Shown: positions 9,440 through 21,892, counted from the first letter of the stretch. The stretch: 64,000 nucleotides of DNA from Roseateles saccharophilus (GCF_004342485.1 NZ_SMBU01000005.1:156649-220648), one strand, 5' to 3'. Program-made: numbers and translations. The notes: generated by a model from the sequence alone, not told the origin.

Positions 9440-10204
9440 TTGCTGGTCACTTGCGAAGTGGCGCTTGAAGTGTGGCGCGGCGACGCACCGTGTTTGTCCG
9501 CATGCGCCGGCAAGCCGCGCGGCTCGCGCGCCCGTGGCGTCGATGCGCGCAGCAAGGCGCAAGGCGACTGCACGCTGTGCGTCCAGGTCTGCCCGGCCGG
9601 CATCGACATCCGCAATGGCCTGCAGGCCGCGTGCATCAGCTGCGGCCTCTGCATCGACGCCTGCGATCAGGTGATGGGGAAGCTGGGCTCGCCCAGGGGT
9701 CTGGTGCGCTTTGGCGCCATGCAGCTCGACACCACGATGCGCGCGGACTTGCAGCATGCGCTGATGCGCCCGCGGGTGCTGGTTTACGGGAGCGCGTTGC
9801 TGGCCCTTGCCACGGCCATGGTCTGGGGATGGCTGGAACGCCCGGTGTTGAGGCTGAACGCGATGCGGGACCGCAGCGTCCTGGTACGCCAGTTGGATTT
9901 CGGCGCCGTGGAGAACGTCTACCGCCTGCAGGTGATGAATGCGAGCCTGCGGCCACGCACGCTGCGCCTGACGGCCTTCACGGGCGAAGGCCCGGCCGCA
10001 ACCCCGGTTCAGGTGCAGCACGCCGAGCCCTTCACCGTCGATGCCGCAGGCGCGTCCACGCTGGTGACGACGGTACGGATGAGCGCCGAGGAGGCCGGCC
10101 GTCACCCCGGTGGCAGGCCCATCCCCCTGCACTTCGTGGTGGACTCCATGGAAACGACAGGCCCGGTGCAGGCGCGGACGGCGTCCACCTTCCTGCCAGG
10201 ATGA
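9440..10204 (+). pseudogene. ccoG: Truncated CcoG/FixG-type cytochrome oxidase accessory protein
   Basis: CcoG is a membrane polyferredoxin-like protein used in cbb3 oxidase assembly and is usually about 470-500 residues. Only the last ~240 residues are here, from a GKPRGSRARG segment onward; the N-terminal membrane half is missing. The first Fe-S motif reads GDCTLCVQVCPAG, which lacks three residues and one cysteine compared with the usual CxxCxxCxxxCP. The second motif CISCGLCIDACDQ keeps four cysteines. One membrane segment (RPRVLVYGSALLALATAMVW) and the FixG C-terminal beta domain (ENVYRLQVMN) follow. An open frame exists from a TTG at 9440, but Fe-S assembly is unlikely. The stop overlaps the next gene as ATGA. 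Confidence 0.8.
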
Positions 10205-10823
10205 ATCGGCCACCTGTGCGCGAGCGGACGGGCCCGCTCAACGCCCGCCTCCCGGATCTGACGCCGGTCCCCGACACCACCGTCTGGTTCCAGGGCGAAA
10301 CACCGCGGCACGAATTGCTGCTGGTGCGCCGGGGCATCCTGCGCCTGGAGCGGGTCACGGCCGGCGGCGAGGCCGCATCGTCAGCCTGGCCGGGCGGGGC
10401 ATGCTGCTGGGCGTGGAGTCCTGGCTCGGCCAGGCCCATGGTTATGACCTCGTCAGCTGCACGTCGGCGCAGGTCTCCCGGCTTCGCTGCCGGGACGTCG
10501 AAGACAACTTGCTACAGCAGCCCGAGCGCTACCGCCGCCTGCTGCGGCACTGGCACCAAAGCCTGAGCGACTCGCAGGCCTGGTCGGCGGAGCTGCTACG
10601 AGGCAGCGCACGGCAGCGCATCCTGCAGTTGCTGCTGTGGCTCGTCGCGCTGAGTGCCGCGCGCGCCGGCCAGCATTCGGTCTGGCTGCCACGGCGCGAA
10701 GACATGGGCGCCATGCTGGGATTGGCAGAGGAGACCGCCAGCCGCCAGATCAGCCCGCTGTGCCGGGAAGGCCTGTGCACCCCCGGGGACCACGAAGCGC
10801 AGGGGTGGATGCTGCCCGCCTGA
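10201..10823 (+). pseudogene. Crp/Fnr-family transcription regulator with a frameshift
   Basis: The frame starting with ATG at 10201 (MNRPPVRERTGPLN) gives the first part of a cyclic-nucleotide-binding-like fold through LLVRRGILRLERVTAGGEA. It is then lost at about 10366-10372. One base missing in a GC run would restore GRIVSLAGRGMLLGVESWLG and an intact C-terminal winged helix, RREDMGAMLGLAEETASRQI, ending at 10823. No FNR-type cysteine cluster is visible. The coupling to the ccoG remnant fits a former cco-fnr locus. A sequencing error or programmed frameshift cannot be excluded without reads. Confidence 0.75.
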
Positions 10824-10830
10824 GGCGGGC
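10814..10830 (+). terminator. GC-rich hairpin at the end of the Crp/Fnr remnant
   Basis: GCCCGCC and GGCGGGC form a 7-bp perfect stem whose 3-base loop is the TGA stop codon of the regulator. No T-run follows. It could mark transcript ends between two convergent genes; this is inference from structure alone. Confidence 0.4.
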
Positions 10831-10865
10831 CGTGGCGCTGGCGAACTCGGAATGAGCGCAAGGGC

Positions 10866-12305
10866 TCAGGCCGCAGCCGAGGCCAGCTCGCTGGCCAGCC
10901 CGCCGAGCCGGCGAAGTGCGTCGTCTATCCGGGCGTCGCCCGGGTGGCCCAGGTTGAGCCGCATATGGTGGACGAATCGCCGGTCCGCCGAGAAGAGCAC
11001 GCCGGGCGCGGTGCTGATGCCCAGGCTCATCGCCTGATGATGCAGCGCGAGCGCCTCCACGCCGGCAGGCAGTTCAAGCCAGACGAAGTAGCCACCTGCA
11101 GGACGGGTGACACGCGTTCCCGCCGGAAAGTGGCGTTCGATCAGCCGACGCGCCCGTTGCTGTTCGGCGGCCAACGCGGTGCGCAGTTGGCGCAGATGGC
11201 GCTCGTAGCCGCCCTGCCCGAGGTAATCCGCGATCGCCAGCTGGGGCGGCAGGGCCGTCGCCAGCGAGCTCATCATCTTGAGCCGCCGAACCGCCGGCGA
11301 GAAGCGCCCCGCCGCAGCCCACCCGACGCGATAGCCCGGTGCCAGGCATTTGCTGAAGGAAGAGCAATGCAACACCCCGCCGGCCTGGTCAAAGGCCTTG
11401 GCGGACGGCGGTCGACGCACGTCGACGTACAGCTCCCCGTAGACGTCGTCCTCGATCAACGGCACGCCGTGACGCGCCAGCAGCTCCACCAAGGCCTGTT
11501 TGCGGGCTCTCGGCATCAAGGCACCCAGCGGATTCTGGAGCGTGGGCATGAACCAGCACGCCGCCACCCGCTGCCGGCCCAGCAGTTCGCCCAGCGCGTC
11601 CAGGTCCACGCCGTGCTGCGGGTCGGTCGGCACTTCGACGGCTTTCAGCTTGAGCCGCTCCAGGGCCTGCAGCGCTGCGTAGAACGTCGGGCTCTCCACG
11701 ACCACCACATCGCCGGGCTGGGTGACGGCCTGCAGGCATAGATTCAATGCCTCCATCGCGCCGTTGGTGATGACCAACTCATCCTCGGCCAGGGGAACGC
11801 CCTGCAGCGCATAGCGCTTGCGCAGAGTCTGACGAAGCCCGGCGTCGCCGACGGTCAGCGCGCCGGTGATCTGGGCCGGCTTGAGCCGCCTCATGGCGCG
11901 CGCACCGCTACGCGCCAACGCCTCGAACGGAAACAGGTGCGGCGCTGGAAACGCAGACCCCAGCGGGACGACGGCCGCATCCCGGGTGGACTCCAGCAGA
12001 TCGAATGCCAGGGCACTGACCGCAACTTCGGTGGCCTCGGCGCGGATCGGCGCCTGCAGCGGCAGCGCCCGCGCGGGCTTCTTCCGGGCCAGGACGTAGT
12101 AGCCCGAGCGCGGTCTCGCCTCGATGAGGCCGCGCGCCTCCAGCAGCCCGTAGGCCTGGAACACGGTCGACGGGCTGATGCCGTGATGCTGGCAGGTCAC
12201 CCGCACCGACGGCAGGCGCTCGCCGGGCCGCAGCAATCCCTCGCCGATGGCCTGATCCATTTCATCAGCCAGCTTTTCGTAGCGCCTGCTGACGGGACCG
12301 GGCAT
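10866..12305 (-). CDS. MocR/GntR-type PLP-dependent transcriptional regulator
   Basis: A 479-residue fusion of an N-terminal GntR winged helix (about 1-75, with ISPSTVFQAYGLLEARGLIEARPRSGYYV, split as ISPSTVFQAYGLLEARG then LIEARPRSGYYV) and a fold-type I aminotransferase-like domain. The PLP lysine lies in SSFSKCLAPGYRVGW. Other family marks are NGAMEALNLCLQA, ESPTFYAAL, MPTLQNPLGA and EDDVYGELY. MocR proteins use PLP or an aminated ligand as an effector rather than catalysing transamination. No biosynthetic gene is adjacent: the Crp/Fnr remnant converges on it and a chemoreceptor gene diverges upstream, so the target is unknown. The start is ATG at 12305. Confidence 0.9.
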   Translation of the reverse strand: MPGPVSRRYEKLADEMDQAIGEGLLRPGERLPSVRVTCQHHGISPSTVFQAYGLLEARGLIEARPRSGYYVLARKKPARALPLQAPIRAEATEVAVSALAFDLLESTRDAAVVPLGSAFPAPHLFPFEALARSGARAMRRLKPAQITGALTVGDAGLRQTLRKRYALQGVPLAEDELVITNGAMEALNLCLQAVTQPGDVVVVESPTFYAALQALERLKLKAVEVPTDPQHGVDLDALGELLGRQRVAACWFMPTLQNPLGALMPRARKQALVELLARHGVPLIEDDVYGELYVDVRRPPSAKAFDQAGGVLHCSSFSKCLAPGYRVGWAAAGRFSPAVRRLKMMSSLATALPPQLAIADYLGQGGYERHLRQLRTALAAEQQRARRLIERHFPAGTRVTRPAGGYFVWLELPAGVEALALHHQAMSLGISTAPGVLFSADRRFVHHMRLNLGHPGDARIDDALRRLGGLASELASAAA

Positions 12306-12631
12306 CTGATGCGCTGAAGTTGGCTGAAATATTCATTCTACGGATCAGGCGCAGATGCCGACCGGCCGCGCGCCAGGCCTGCGGTGCCCGCCAAGGTCGG
12401 ATATCAGCGCCCTGGCGAAACGTTCTGCGGGGCTAACCCGAGCCCGCCCCAGCCCGCGGCCAAGTCCGAACCGGTTTTGCCGCACAAGTCACGGCAGGGG
12501 CGTCTCCCTGTCGCTCAGATCGCATTCGGGGCGGCGATTTCTGCTGAAATTTCGGCCAGTTTCATCCGCCTCCGCCTGCATCCAGAACTCCATCAAGCGG
12601 GCGGCTCGCTCCCTCAAACCAAGGCCGCCCC
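12306..12631 (+). other. Intergenic region between the MocR regulator and the chemoreceptor
   Basis: A 326-bp stretch between divergent genes. I see no conserved coding potential on either strand and no clear sigma28 or sigma54 promoter. It is AT-richer just upstream of the regulator (around 12325-12345, with TAGAAT on the minus strand), the likely promoter area for that gene. The rest is GC-rich and unremarkable. Confidence 0.5.
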
Positions 12632-14188
12632 ATGAAGTTCTTGTCCCACCTGCGCATCGGACAACGTCTCGCCGCAGGCTTCACTGTCGCGATCGCCTGC
12701 CTGGTGGCCATGGCGGCCCAGGGCTACTTTGGCATCCAGACGCTGAACAGCGAGATCAGCCAGCTGCTCAGCAGCGACTACAAGGCCGTGGCCCTGGCCA
12801 ACCTCGCCAAGGCCGAACTCGGCGACGCGTCGCGCTCGATGATGACGACGCTGATCATGACGGGCGAGGAGCAGATCAAGAAGGAGCTGGACACCGTGGC
12901 CAGCCAGCTGGCCGCGCACGAGAAGACCATGGCCGAGCTGGAACCGCTGCTGACCGACGAGGCCAGCCAGGAGCAGCTCAAGGCCGTCAAGGAGGCGCGG
13001 GCCAGGTTCATGCCGGCCCAGGCCTCCTTCGTGAAGATGGTGGCCGCCGGCGACACGGAGGGCGCGCCGCTGAAGTTCCAGTTCTCGGTGCGCGCCGCCC
13101 AGGTGAAGTACCAGGCCACGCTGGACAAGCTGGTCGAGACCCGCAACGCCGAGATGGAGGCCGCCGGCCTGAAGTCCAACGGCGTGGCGCGCAAGACCGG
13201 CCTGCTGCTGATGGCGCTGGCCCTGGCGGCCTGCGTCGCCAGCGTGGCCATCGGCGTGCTGACGACGCGCGGCATCGTCAACCCGCTGCGCGGCGCGGTG
13301 AACGTGGCCCGCCAGGTGGCCTCGGGCAACCTGACCAGCGAGATCGAGGTGAGCAGCCGCGACGAGACCGGCGAGCTGCTGCAGGCCCTGTCGGACATGA
13401 ACGAGAGCCTGAAGGGCATCGTCGGCCGGGTGCGCGAGGGCACGGAGTCCATCTCCTCGGCCTCCAGCGAGATCGCCAGCGGCAACCTGGACCTGTCGGT
13501 GCGCACCGAGGCCCAGGCTGCGTCGCTGGAGCAGACACTTTCGGCGATGAAGACGCTGACCGACGCCGTGCAGCAGAACGCCCAGAACGCCCAGCAGGCC
13601 AACCAGCTCGCGCAGGCGGCCTCGACGGTGGCCGTGGAGGGCGGCGCGGTCGTGGCCAAGGTCGTGACGACGATGGGCAGCATCGACGCCTCGTCCAAGA
13701 AGATCGTCGACATCATCAGCGTCATCGACGGCATCGCCTTCCAGACCAATATCCTGGCGCTGAACGCGGCCGTGGAGGCCGCCCGTGCCGGCGAGCAGGG
13801 CCGCGGCTTCGCGGTGGTGGCCGGCGAGGTGCGCTCGCTGGCCGGCCGCAGCGCCGACGCGGCCAAGGAGATCAAGCGCCTGATCGGCGACTCGGTGGAA
13901 AAGGTCGCCCAGGGCAGCCAGCTCGTGGCCCAGGCCGGCAACACCATGCAGGGTGTGGTGGCGAGCGTGCAACGGATGACGGACATCATGGGCGAGATCA
14001 CCCACGCCAGCGCCGAGCAGAGCTCCGGCATCGAGCGCGTCACGCATACCATCCACGACATGGACAAGAGCACGCAGCAGAACGCCGCGCTGGTGGAGCA
14101 GGCCGCCGCCGCCGCCGACTCCCTGCGTGCCCAGGCCCATGGCCTCGAAGAAGTCGTCAGCCTCTTCAAGCTCGAAGCGGCGCGCTGA
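12632..14188 (+). CDS. Methyl-accepting chemotaxis protein (Tar/Tsr type)
   Basis: Inner-membrane chemoreceptor of 518 residues. A first membrane segment at about 12-33 ([20 protein letters not shown]) is followed by a periplasmic helical region of about 150 residues that fits a four-helix-bundle sensor. A second membrane segment lies at about 188-211 and a HAMP domain at about 212-264. The cytoplasmic signalling domain has its conserved tip near 368-400 ([20 protein letters not shown]). It lacks a C-terminal NWETF-type pentapeptide, ending in SLFKLEAAR, so CheR/CheB would be recruited another way. No che genes are in the window. Ligand unknown. Confidence 0.95.
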   Translation: MKFLSHLRIGQRLAAGFTVAIACLVAMAAQGYFGIQTLNSEISQLLSSDYKAVALANLAKAELGDASRSMMTTLIMTGEEQIKKELDTVASQLAAHEKTMAELEPLLTDEASQEQLKAVKEARARFMPAQASFVKMVAAGDTEGAPLKFQFSVRAAQVKYQATLDKLVETRNAEMEAAGLKSNGVARKTGLLLMALALAACVASVAIGVLTTRGIVNPLRGAVNVARQVASGNLTSEIEVSSRDETGELLQALSDMNESLKGIVGRVREGTESISSASSEIASGNLDLSVRTEAQAASLEQTLSAMKTLTDAVQQNAQNAQQANQLAQAASTVAVEGGAVVAKVVTTMGSIDASSKKIVDIISVIDGIAFQTNILALNAAVEAARAGEQGRGFAVVAGEVRSLAGRSADAAKEIKRLIGDSVEKVAQGSQLVAQAGNTMQGVVASVQRMTDIMGEITHASAEQSSGIERVTHTIHDMDKSTQQNAALVEQAAAAADSLRAQAHGLEEVVSLFKLEAAR

Positions 14189-14223
14189 TCCCCTCCCCCC
14201 CAAGATCAAGACCAGGAGACAAC

Positions 14224-14814
14224 ATGAAGACGAACACCGCCATCCGCTGGATCTCAGGCCTGGGCCTGGCCCTGAGCCTCGCCGCGGCGGCCCAGGCCGT
14301 CGAGGTCGGCGGCCTGAAGTTCGACGACACCGCCAAGGTGGCCGGCAAGGAACTCAAGCTCAACGGCGCCGGCGTGCGCGTGCGCATCGTCGTCAAGGTC
14401 TATGCGATGGCGCTCTATCTGACCGAGAAGAAGACGACGACGGCCGGCGTGCTGGACAGCGCCGGCCCGCGCCGCTTCACCCTCGGCCTGCTTCGCGAAG
14501 TGACCGGCGACGAGCTCGGCCAGGCCTTCATGGCCGGCATCACTGCCAATACCGACAAGGCCGAGCGCTCCAAGTTCGTCAACCAACTCGCGCAGTTCGG
14601 CGAGGCCTTCGTCAGCATCCCCACGGCCAGGAAGGGCGACGTCATCACGGTGGACTGGGTGCCCGACACCGGCACGGTGATGGCGCTCAACGGCAAGCAG
14701 ATCGGCGAGCCGCTGAAGGACGTCGGCTTCTACAACGCGGTGCTGAAGATCTGGCTGGGCGACAAGCCGGTCGACTCCACGCTCAAGCCCGAACTCCTGG
14801 GAAGCAAGGGCTGA
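14224..14814 (+). CDS. Secreted chalcone-isomerase-like domain protein
   Basis: A 196-residue protein with a clear signal peptide (hydrophobic core GLGLALSLAAAAQA, cleavage after AQA near residue 26). The mature part fits the bacterial chalcone isomerase-like family: an EVGGLKFDDTAKVAGKEL opening, then VRVRIVVKVYAMALYLTEK, and a C-terminal FYNAVLKIWLGDKPVD. These bacterial proteins are periplasmic and are not known to make flavonoids; some may bind fatty-acid-like ligands. The RBS CCAGGAG lies just before ATG 14224. It sits 35 bp after the chemoreceptor in the same direction, so co-transcription is possible. Confidence 0.85.
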   Translation: MKTNTAIRWISGLGLALSLAAAAQAVEVGGLKFDDTAKVAGKELKLNGAGVRVRIVVKVYAMALYLTEKKTTTAGVLDSAGPRRFTLGLLREVTGDELGQAFMAGITANTDKAERSKFVNQLAQFGEAFVSIPTARKGDVITVDWVPDTGTVMALNGKQIGEPLKDVGFYNAVLKIWLGDKPVDSTLKPELLGSKG

Positions 14815-14917
14815 CACCCCCATGCACCAGCAAGCGCGCCACGCCGCCGCCGCGACGTGGCGCGATTTGCTTTTCACCGGCCCGCCCTGACTGCCCTTGT
14901 GGCAGCATGACCCGATC

Positions 14918-17272
<2,355 letters not shown>

Positions 17273-18188
17273 TGATCCGCCCCGAGCCGGCCTGCAGCGG
17301 CCTCGCGTTCATCGGGTAGAGCCGGGCGAATATGCCGATCTGCTGGGCCGTCAGCGGCACCGGCCGGCGCATCACCATCCACAGCACGCCCTCGCTGCAG
17401 GGCGGCGTCGTCAGCGAGCCCATATAGATGTAGTAGCCGCGGTCGGCCGGCAGCAGCTGGTTCAGGTCGATCTGCGACTGGGCCGCCAGCGCCTCGCCCT
17501 TTTCGAGCGGCAGATTGGCCCAGACCGCCTGCACCACCGGTTGAGGTCGATCGTCAGCACCGCGCTCCAGCGGCACGGCCACCACGGCCAGACGCCCCTG
17601 CTCGTCCCGGTGCACGAGGTGGACCACCATGTCGAACTGATGGCCGTTGATGCGCTCCTCGCCCGGCCGGTGGAAGTGGAATTGCACCAGCTCGAAGCGC
17701 CGGCCCATGACGGTCAGGCCATTGCCCGGCGCGACATTGACCTGCACGGTGTGGCCGTTGTCCAGTACCGAGAAGCCACTGGCGCGGTAGTCGAAGGCGA
17801 TGGGCTCCAGGTCGACGGCCAGGCCGTCGCGGATGTCGATGGGGCTCTGGCGCGTGCCGACCGCGCAGAGCCGGTTCTCCGGCGCCAGCTCGGCCCAGTG
17901 ATCGGGGCCGACGTCTCCCGCATAGCCCCAATGGGGCGCATGGGCCGCGTGCGGGCCCTCGCCCCTGGCCGGCTTCGCGGCCCTGGGCGCCGACTTGGCG
18001 GCGGCCATGGCGCTGCCCTCGACCTTGGTGGACAGGCGCTCGGCCAGGCGCTGGCGCAGCACCTCCACCGGTTCCTTGGGTTCCTGGGCCGGTGCAGCCG
18101 CCGCGGCCAGCAGCAGCGCAGCCAGGAGCGCGGACGGCAGAGATTGCATCTTCTTCATCATGGAGATTTCGGCGCCGCCGCCCAGGGC

Positions 18189-19397
18189 TTAAGCGGCGAC
18201 GGAGCGGCGCACGCCATACCAGGCCGCCAGCCCCACCAGCATCAGCCCGGCCGACGTGACGGCCAGGGCCAGCGTGGAGTGCATGACCAGGGGCACCAGT
18301 ACGCCGGCCACCAGGCCGTTGGCCGCCGAGCCGATGCAGGCCTGCAGCGACGAGGCCATGCCGCGGCGCTCGGGCACCTGGTCCAGCACCAGCAGCGTGA
18401 CGACAGGCACCATCATGGCCCAGCCGAAGGCGAACAGGCCGACCATCGGCAGGGCCCAGAAGGGGCTCAGCGGCGCGAACAGGTTCAACAGGATATTGGC
18501 CACCGACACCGCGGACATGATGCGAAAGCCGCGCATGATCTGGCGCTTGGCCGACATCCGGCCGGCCAGCCGGCCGCTGACCGCCGCGCCGGCCATGATG
18601 CCGCCGATGGAGCAGATGAAGAACCAGAAGAACTGCGTCGGCGCGAAATGCAGGTGCTCGCCCAGGAAGACCGGCGTGGCCAGCACATAGAGGAACATTC
18701 CGTTGAAGGGGATGCCGCTGGCCAGCACCAGCAGCATGAACTTGCGGCTGCTGCACAGCCGCCCGTACTCGCGCATCAGCGCACCCGGGTGGAAGGGCTG
18801 CCTGAGCCCGGCGTGCAGGGTCTCGGGCAGCAGCCGCCAGTTGGACACCAGCAGGGCCGTGCCGACCAAGGTCAGGAACCAGAAGATCGAATGCCAGTCG
18901 GCATGCACGAACAGGAAGCCGCCCACCATCGGCGCGATGGCCGGCGCCACGCCGAAGAAGAGGGTCACCTGCGACATCACGCGCTGCGCATCGGCCGGCG
19001 GGAACATGTCGCGGATGATGGCCCGCGACACGACGATGCCGGCGCCCGCCGACATGCCCTGCACCGTGCGCCAGAAGACGAGCTGGCCGATGGAGCCGGC
19101 CAGCGCGCAGCCCACGCTCGCGCCCGTGAAGATGGCCAGGCCGACGAGCACCACGGGCCGGCGGCCGAAGCAGTCCGACAGCGCGCCGTGGAAGAGGTTC
19201 ATGAAGGCGAAGCCGAGCAGATAGGCCGACAGCGTCTGCTGCATCTGCACCGGCGTCGCGTCCAGCGCCGCGGCGATGCCGGAGAAAGCCGGCAGATAGG
19301 TGTCGATGGAGAAGGGCCCGACCATGGCCAAGCAGGCCAGCAGCACGGACAGGGCCCAGCGGGGCGCGCGCCACAGGCGGCTGGCTTCGGGATTCAT
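18189..19397 (-). CDS. Bcr/CflA-family drug resistance transporter (MFS, DHA1)
   Basis: A 402-residue major facilitator protein with about 12 hydrophobic segments. The Bcr/CflA features are FSIDTYLPAFSGIAAAL in helix 1, VQMQQTLSAYLLGFA, and the DHA1 motif A GALSDCFGRRPVVLVGL between helices 2 and 3. Motif C-like AGAGIVVSRAIIRDMF is in helix 5. Members export drugs such as bicyclomycin, or sulfonamides and small peptides, using the proton gradient. The substrate here cannot be read from sequence. The start is ATG 19397. It may be co-transcribed with the carbonic anhydrase downstream, with no evident functional link. Confidence 0.92.
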   Translation of the reverse strand: MNPEASRLWRAPRWALSVLLACLAMVGPFSIDTYLPAFSGIAAALDATPVQMQQTLSAYLLGFAFMNLFHGALSDCFGRRPVVLVGLAIFTGASVGCALAGSIGQLVFWRTVQGMSAGAGIVVSRAIIRDMFPPADAQRVMSQVTLFFGVAPAIAPMVGGFLFVHADWHSIFWFLTLVGTALLVSNWRLLPETLHAGLRQPFHPGALMREYGRLCSSRKFMLLVLASGIPFNGMFLYVLATPVFLGEHLHFAPTQFFWFFICSIGGIMAGAAVSGRLAGRMSAKRQIMRGFRIMSAVSVANILLNLFAPLSPFWALPMVGLFAFGWAMMVPVVTLLVLDQVPERRGMASSLQACIGSAANGLVAGVLVPLVMHSTLALAVTSAGLMLVGLAAWYGVRRSVAA

Positions 19398-19472
19398 CGG
19401 GGGGGAGGGAGGGGATCGGGGGGCAAAGGAAGCAGTCTATCGACGCACCGCCGGCCCTGCCGAAAGAAAAGA

Positions 19473-19920
19473 GTGAAGCAAGCCGATAGGCCGGATTCTG
19501 TGCACCGCCCTGCCCTTGCGGGCCGGACGGCGTGACCGCCATTCCTCTGGGCCGGGCATCGCTGCCCGGCTCGTTGCCACCTACCCGCCAGCTCTGCGAG
19601 CCGCATCGACGCTGGCCTACTTGGTGTTGCTGCGCGTAGAGATTGCCCGTTTCACCTCCGTCGGGCAGAGCCCGACAGAGGTGCTGTTCGGTTCGCGCTT
19701 TCGCGCGATGGTGCGAAGCTTTCGCTCCACCCCACGCCAGCTTGCGCTGGCGCCTCACAGACCACCCATCGGGTTGTCCCAACAGAACTCGTCTCTGTTG
19801 CTCTGATCCTCGGCTTTCGCCGGGCAGCCGTTAGCTGCTACGCCGCTCTATGCAGTCCGGACCTTCCTCCAGGGCCTCGTTTCCGAGATCGCCCCAGCGG
19901 CGGTCTGGCTTGCTTCACAC
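19473..19920 (-). ncRNA. rnpB: RNase P RNA (bacterial type A)
   Basis: The catalytic RNA that trims tRNA 5' leaders. Reading the minus strand, the ends pair as a perfect 12-bp P1 helix, GTGAAGCAAGCC at 19918-19907 with GGCTTGCTTCAC at 19484-19473. Near the 5' end is the conserved region GGAGGAAGGTCCGGACT, followed by CAACAGAGACGAG and CCGATGGGTGG. The 3' end has CAGAATCCGGCCTATCGGC, the most conserved RNase P signature. Length is about 446 nt. A -10-like GATAAT at 19931-19926 sits 7-8 nt before the 5' end. Apparent open frames inside this stretch are not genes. It is divergent from cysK. Confidence 0.96.
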
Positions 19921-19954
19921 TAGCGATTATCCCAGCACCGGCCCAGGAACCGAC

Positions 19955-20872
19955 ATGAAGGCTCAGAACGTCCTCGACACCATCGGCAACACCCCACACA
20001 TCCGGCTGCAGCGCCTGTTCAGCGGCAGCGAGGTCTGGGTCAAGTCCGAACGCAGCAACCCGGGCGGCTCCATCAAGGACCGCATCGCGCTGTCCATGGT
20101 CGAGGCCGCCGAGGCCAGCGGCGAGCTCAAGCCCGGCGGCACCATCATCGAACCCACCTCGGGCAACACCGGCGTCGGCCTAGCCATGGTGGCAGCCGTC
20201 AAGGGCTACAAGCTCATCCTGGTGATGCCCGACAGCATGAGCGTCGAGCGCCGCCGGCTGATGCTGGCCTATGGCGCGAGCTTCGACCTGACGCCGCGCG
20301 AGAAGGGCATGAAGGGCGCCATCGCCCGCGCCCGCGAGCTGCTGGAACAGCACCCGGACTCCTGGATGCCGCAGCAGTTCGAGAACGCGGCCAACCCGGC
20401 CGTGCACGTCAGGACAACGGCGCAGGAGATCCTGCGCGACTTCCCTGAAGGCCTGGACGCGCTGATCACCGGCGTCGGCACCGGCGGCCACATCAGCGGC
20501 TGTGCCCAGGTGCTGAAGGCCGTCTGGCCGCAGCTCAAGGTGTTTGCCGTGGAGCCCAGCGCCAGCCCCGTCATCAGTGGCGGCCAGCCCAGCCCGCACC
20601 CCATCCAGGGCATAGGCGCGGGCTTCATCCCGGCCGTGCTGGACACGGCCCGGCTGGACGGCGTCATCCAGGTCGAGGCCGAGGCCGCGCGCGAGTACGC
20701 GCGCCGCTGCGCCCGCGAGGAGGGCCTGCTGGTGGGCATCTCCAGCGGCGCGACGCTGGCGGCCATCGCGCAGAAGCTGCCCGAGCTGCCCGCGAGTGCG
20801 CGGGTGCTGGGCTTCAACTACGACACCGGCGAGCGCTACCTGTCGGTCGAGGGCTTCCTGCCGCAGACCTGA
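19955..20872 (+). CDS. cysK: Cysteine synthase A (O-acetylserine sulfhydrylase)
   Basis: PLP enzyme that makes cysteine from O-acetylserine and sulfide. The 305-residue protein has [10 protein letters not shown] at the N-terminus, the PLP lysine K41 in NPGGSIKDR, the substrate loop [11 protein letters not shown], and the phosphate-binding [10 protein letters not shown]. The segment [20 protein letters not shown] leads into GIGAGFIP, a CysK rather than CysM signature, and the C-terminal [11 protein letters not shown] is typical. ATG 19955 follows the divergent rnpB promoter by only about 25 bp, so the two promoters probably overlap. The assignment to CysK over CysM is from motif recall. Confidence 0.93.
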   Translation: MKAQNVLDTIGNTPHIRLQRLFSGSEVWVKSERSNPGGSIKDRIALSMVEAAEASGELKPGGTIIEPTSGNTGVGLAMVAAVKGYKLILVMPDSMSVERRRLMLAYGASFDLTPREKGMKGAIARARELLEQHPDSWMPQQFENAANPAVHVRTTAQEILRDFPEGLDALITGVGTGGHISGCAQVLKAVWPQLKVFAVEPSASPVISGGQPSPHPIQGIGAGFIPAVLDTARLDGVIQVEAEAAREYARRCAREEGLLVGISSGATLAAIAQKLPELPASARVLGFNYDTGERYLSVEGFLPQT

Positions 20873-20875
20873 ACC

Positions 20876-21864
20876 TCATTCGCCGCTGTCGTCCTCGCCG
20901 GCACCTTCGCTGTCCTTGTGCGCCTGGCGGGCCAGCTCGGCCTTCAGCGGCTTGAGGGACTCGATCAGGGCCTGCGGCGGCTGGGTGGGTGCGATGCGCA
21001 GCACCGGTGGCGGCAGGCTGGCGAGGTAGGGCGGGCCGAAGGTGTGCTGCTGTTCCTGGCGCCCCGCCGCCTGCAGGCCCAGGCCCAGCAGCAGCAGGAC
21101 TGCGAGGCCGCCGTTCAGCGTGCGATGCGCGCCCGGCCAGACGAGGCGGGCATGCCAGGCGATCAGCAGCGCGGCGGCGATGGGCATGGACAGCGCCTCC
21201 AGCGCCATCAGCCGCGGCCAGGAGAAGGCATAGGCCACAGCCGGCAGCAGCCATTCCAGCAGCTGCATCGCGACGATGACGACGAGCGCGCGGCGCAGAT
21301 GCGTCGTGAACGGGAAGCGGTGCTGGAAGAGCTGGCTGGCCAGCGACCACAGGCCCGCCCAGCCGAGCACGAGGGCCAGCGGCGCCAGCAGCGGCGAGGC
21401 ATAGTCGACCCAGCGCGCGTCGGGGTCGACGGCGCTCCAGCGGTCCAGCCACTGGAAGAACAGCATGCCCAGAAGCAGCAGCGGCACCAGGGCCCAATGG
21501 CGGGTCTTGTCGACGATGAGCAGATGCTCGGGCGCGAGCATGTCGGCGCTGGTGCGCAGCCGCAGCAAGCAGCCGGCCAGCTGGAAGGCGCCGCCCGCGG
21601 GCAGCGGCGCCTCGTCGCCGCCGGCCAGGCGCTGCTTGCCGACATGGCCGCCGTTGCGGCTCGGCAGCAGCCTCAGCCGCACGCCGCCTGCGGGGGCGAG
21701 GTGCAGCTCGGCATGCTCGGCGGCGAGGTGGGCGTCGTCCAGCACGATGTCGCAGGCCGGCGAGCGGCCGATGCGCACGGGCCATCGCGTCACGCGCTGC
21801 ACGAGCGTCGCGCGGCCGTCGCGGCCCAGCAGCTCGACGACGGCAGCGGGCGCGGTGGGCGTCG

Positions 21865-21892
<28 letters not shown>
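20876..21892 (-). CDS. FHA-domain membrane protein
   Basis: A 338-residue protein. Residues about 28-110 form an FHA phosphothreonine-binding domain (PVRIGRSPACDIVLDD, then HAELHLAPAGG and LPSRNGGHVGKQRL). After about 130 there are five hydrophobic segments, then a charged C-terminal tail. The start is GTG 21892, with GGAGG seven bases upstream; a second GTG at 21868 would give a 4-nt overlap but lacks that site. The gene overlaps the serine protease gene by 28 nt and is probably its translational partner. The FHA domain would be cytoplasmic. No Ser/Thr kinase gene is visible in the window. The biological role is unknown. Confidence 0.85.

Noticed and set aside
12306..12631. Sigma28-type promoter ahead of the chemoreceptor
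   Set aside because: I looked for TAAA/GCCGATAA-like boxes and found only weak partial matches.
12614..14209. 531-codon frame antisense to the chemoreceptor
   Set aside because: Low-complexity His/Leu/Arg composition caused by the third-position GC of the real gene on the other strand.
19516..19834. Open frames inside the RNase P RNA region
   Set aside because: The stretch folds and matches rnpB on the minus strand; the frames have no RBS or homology that I can see.
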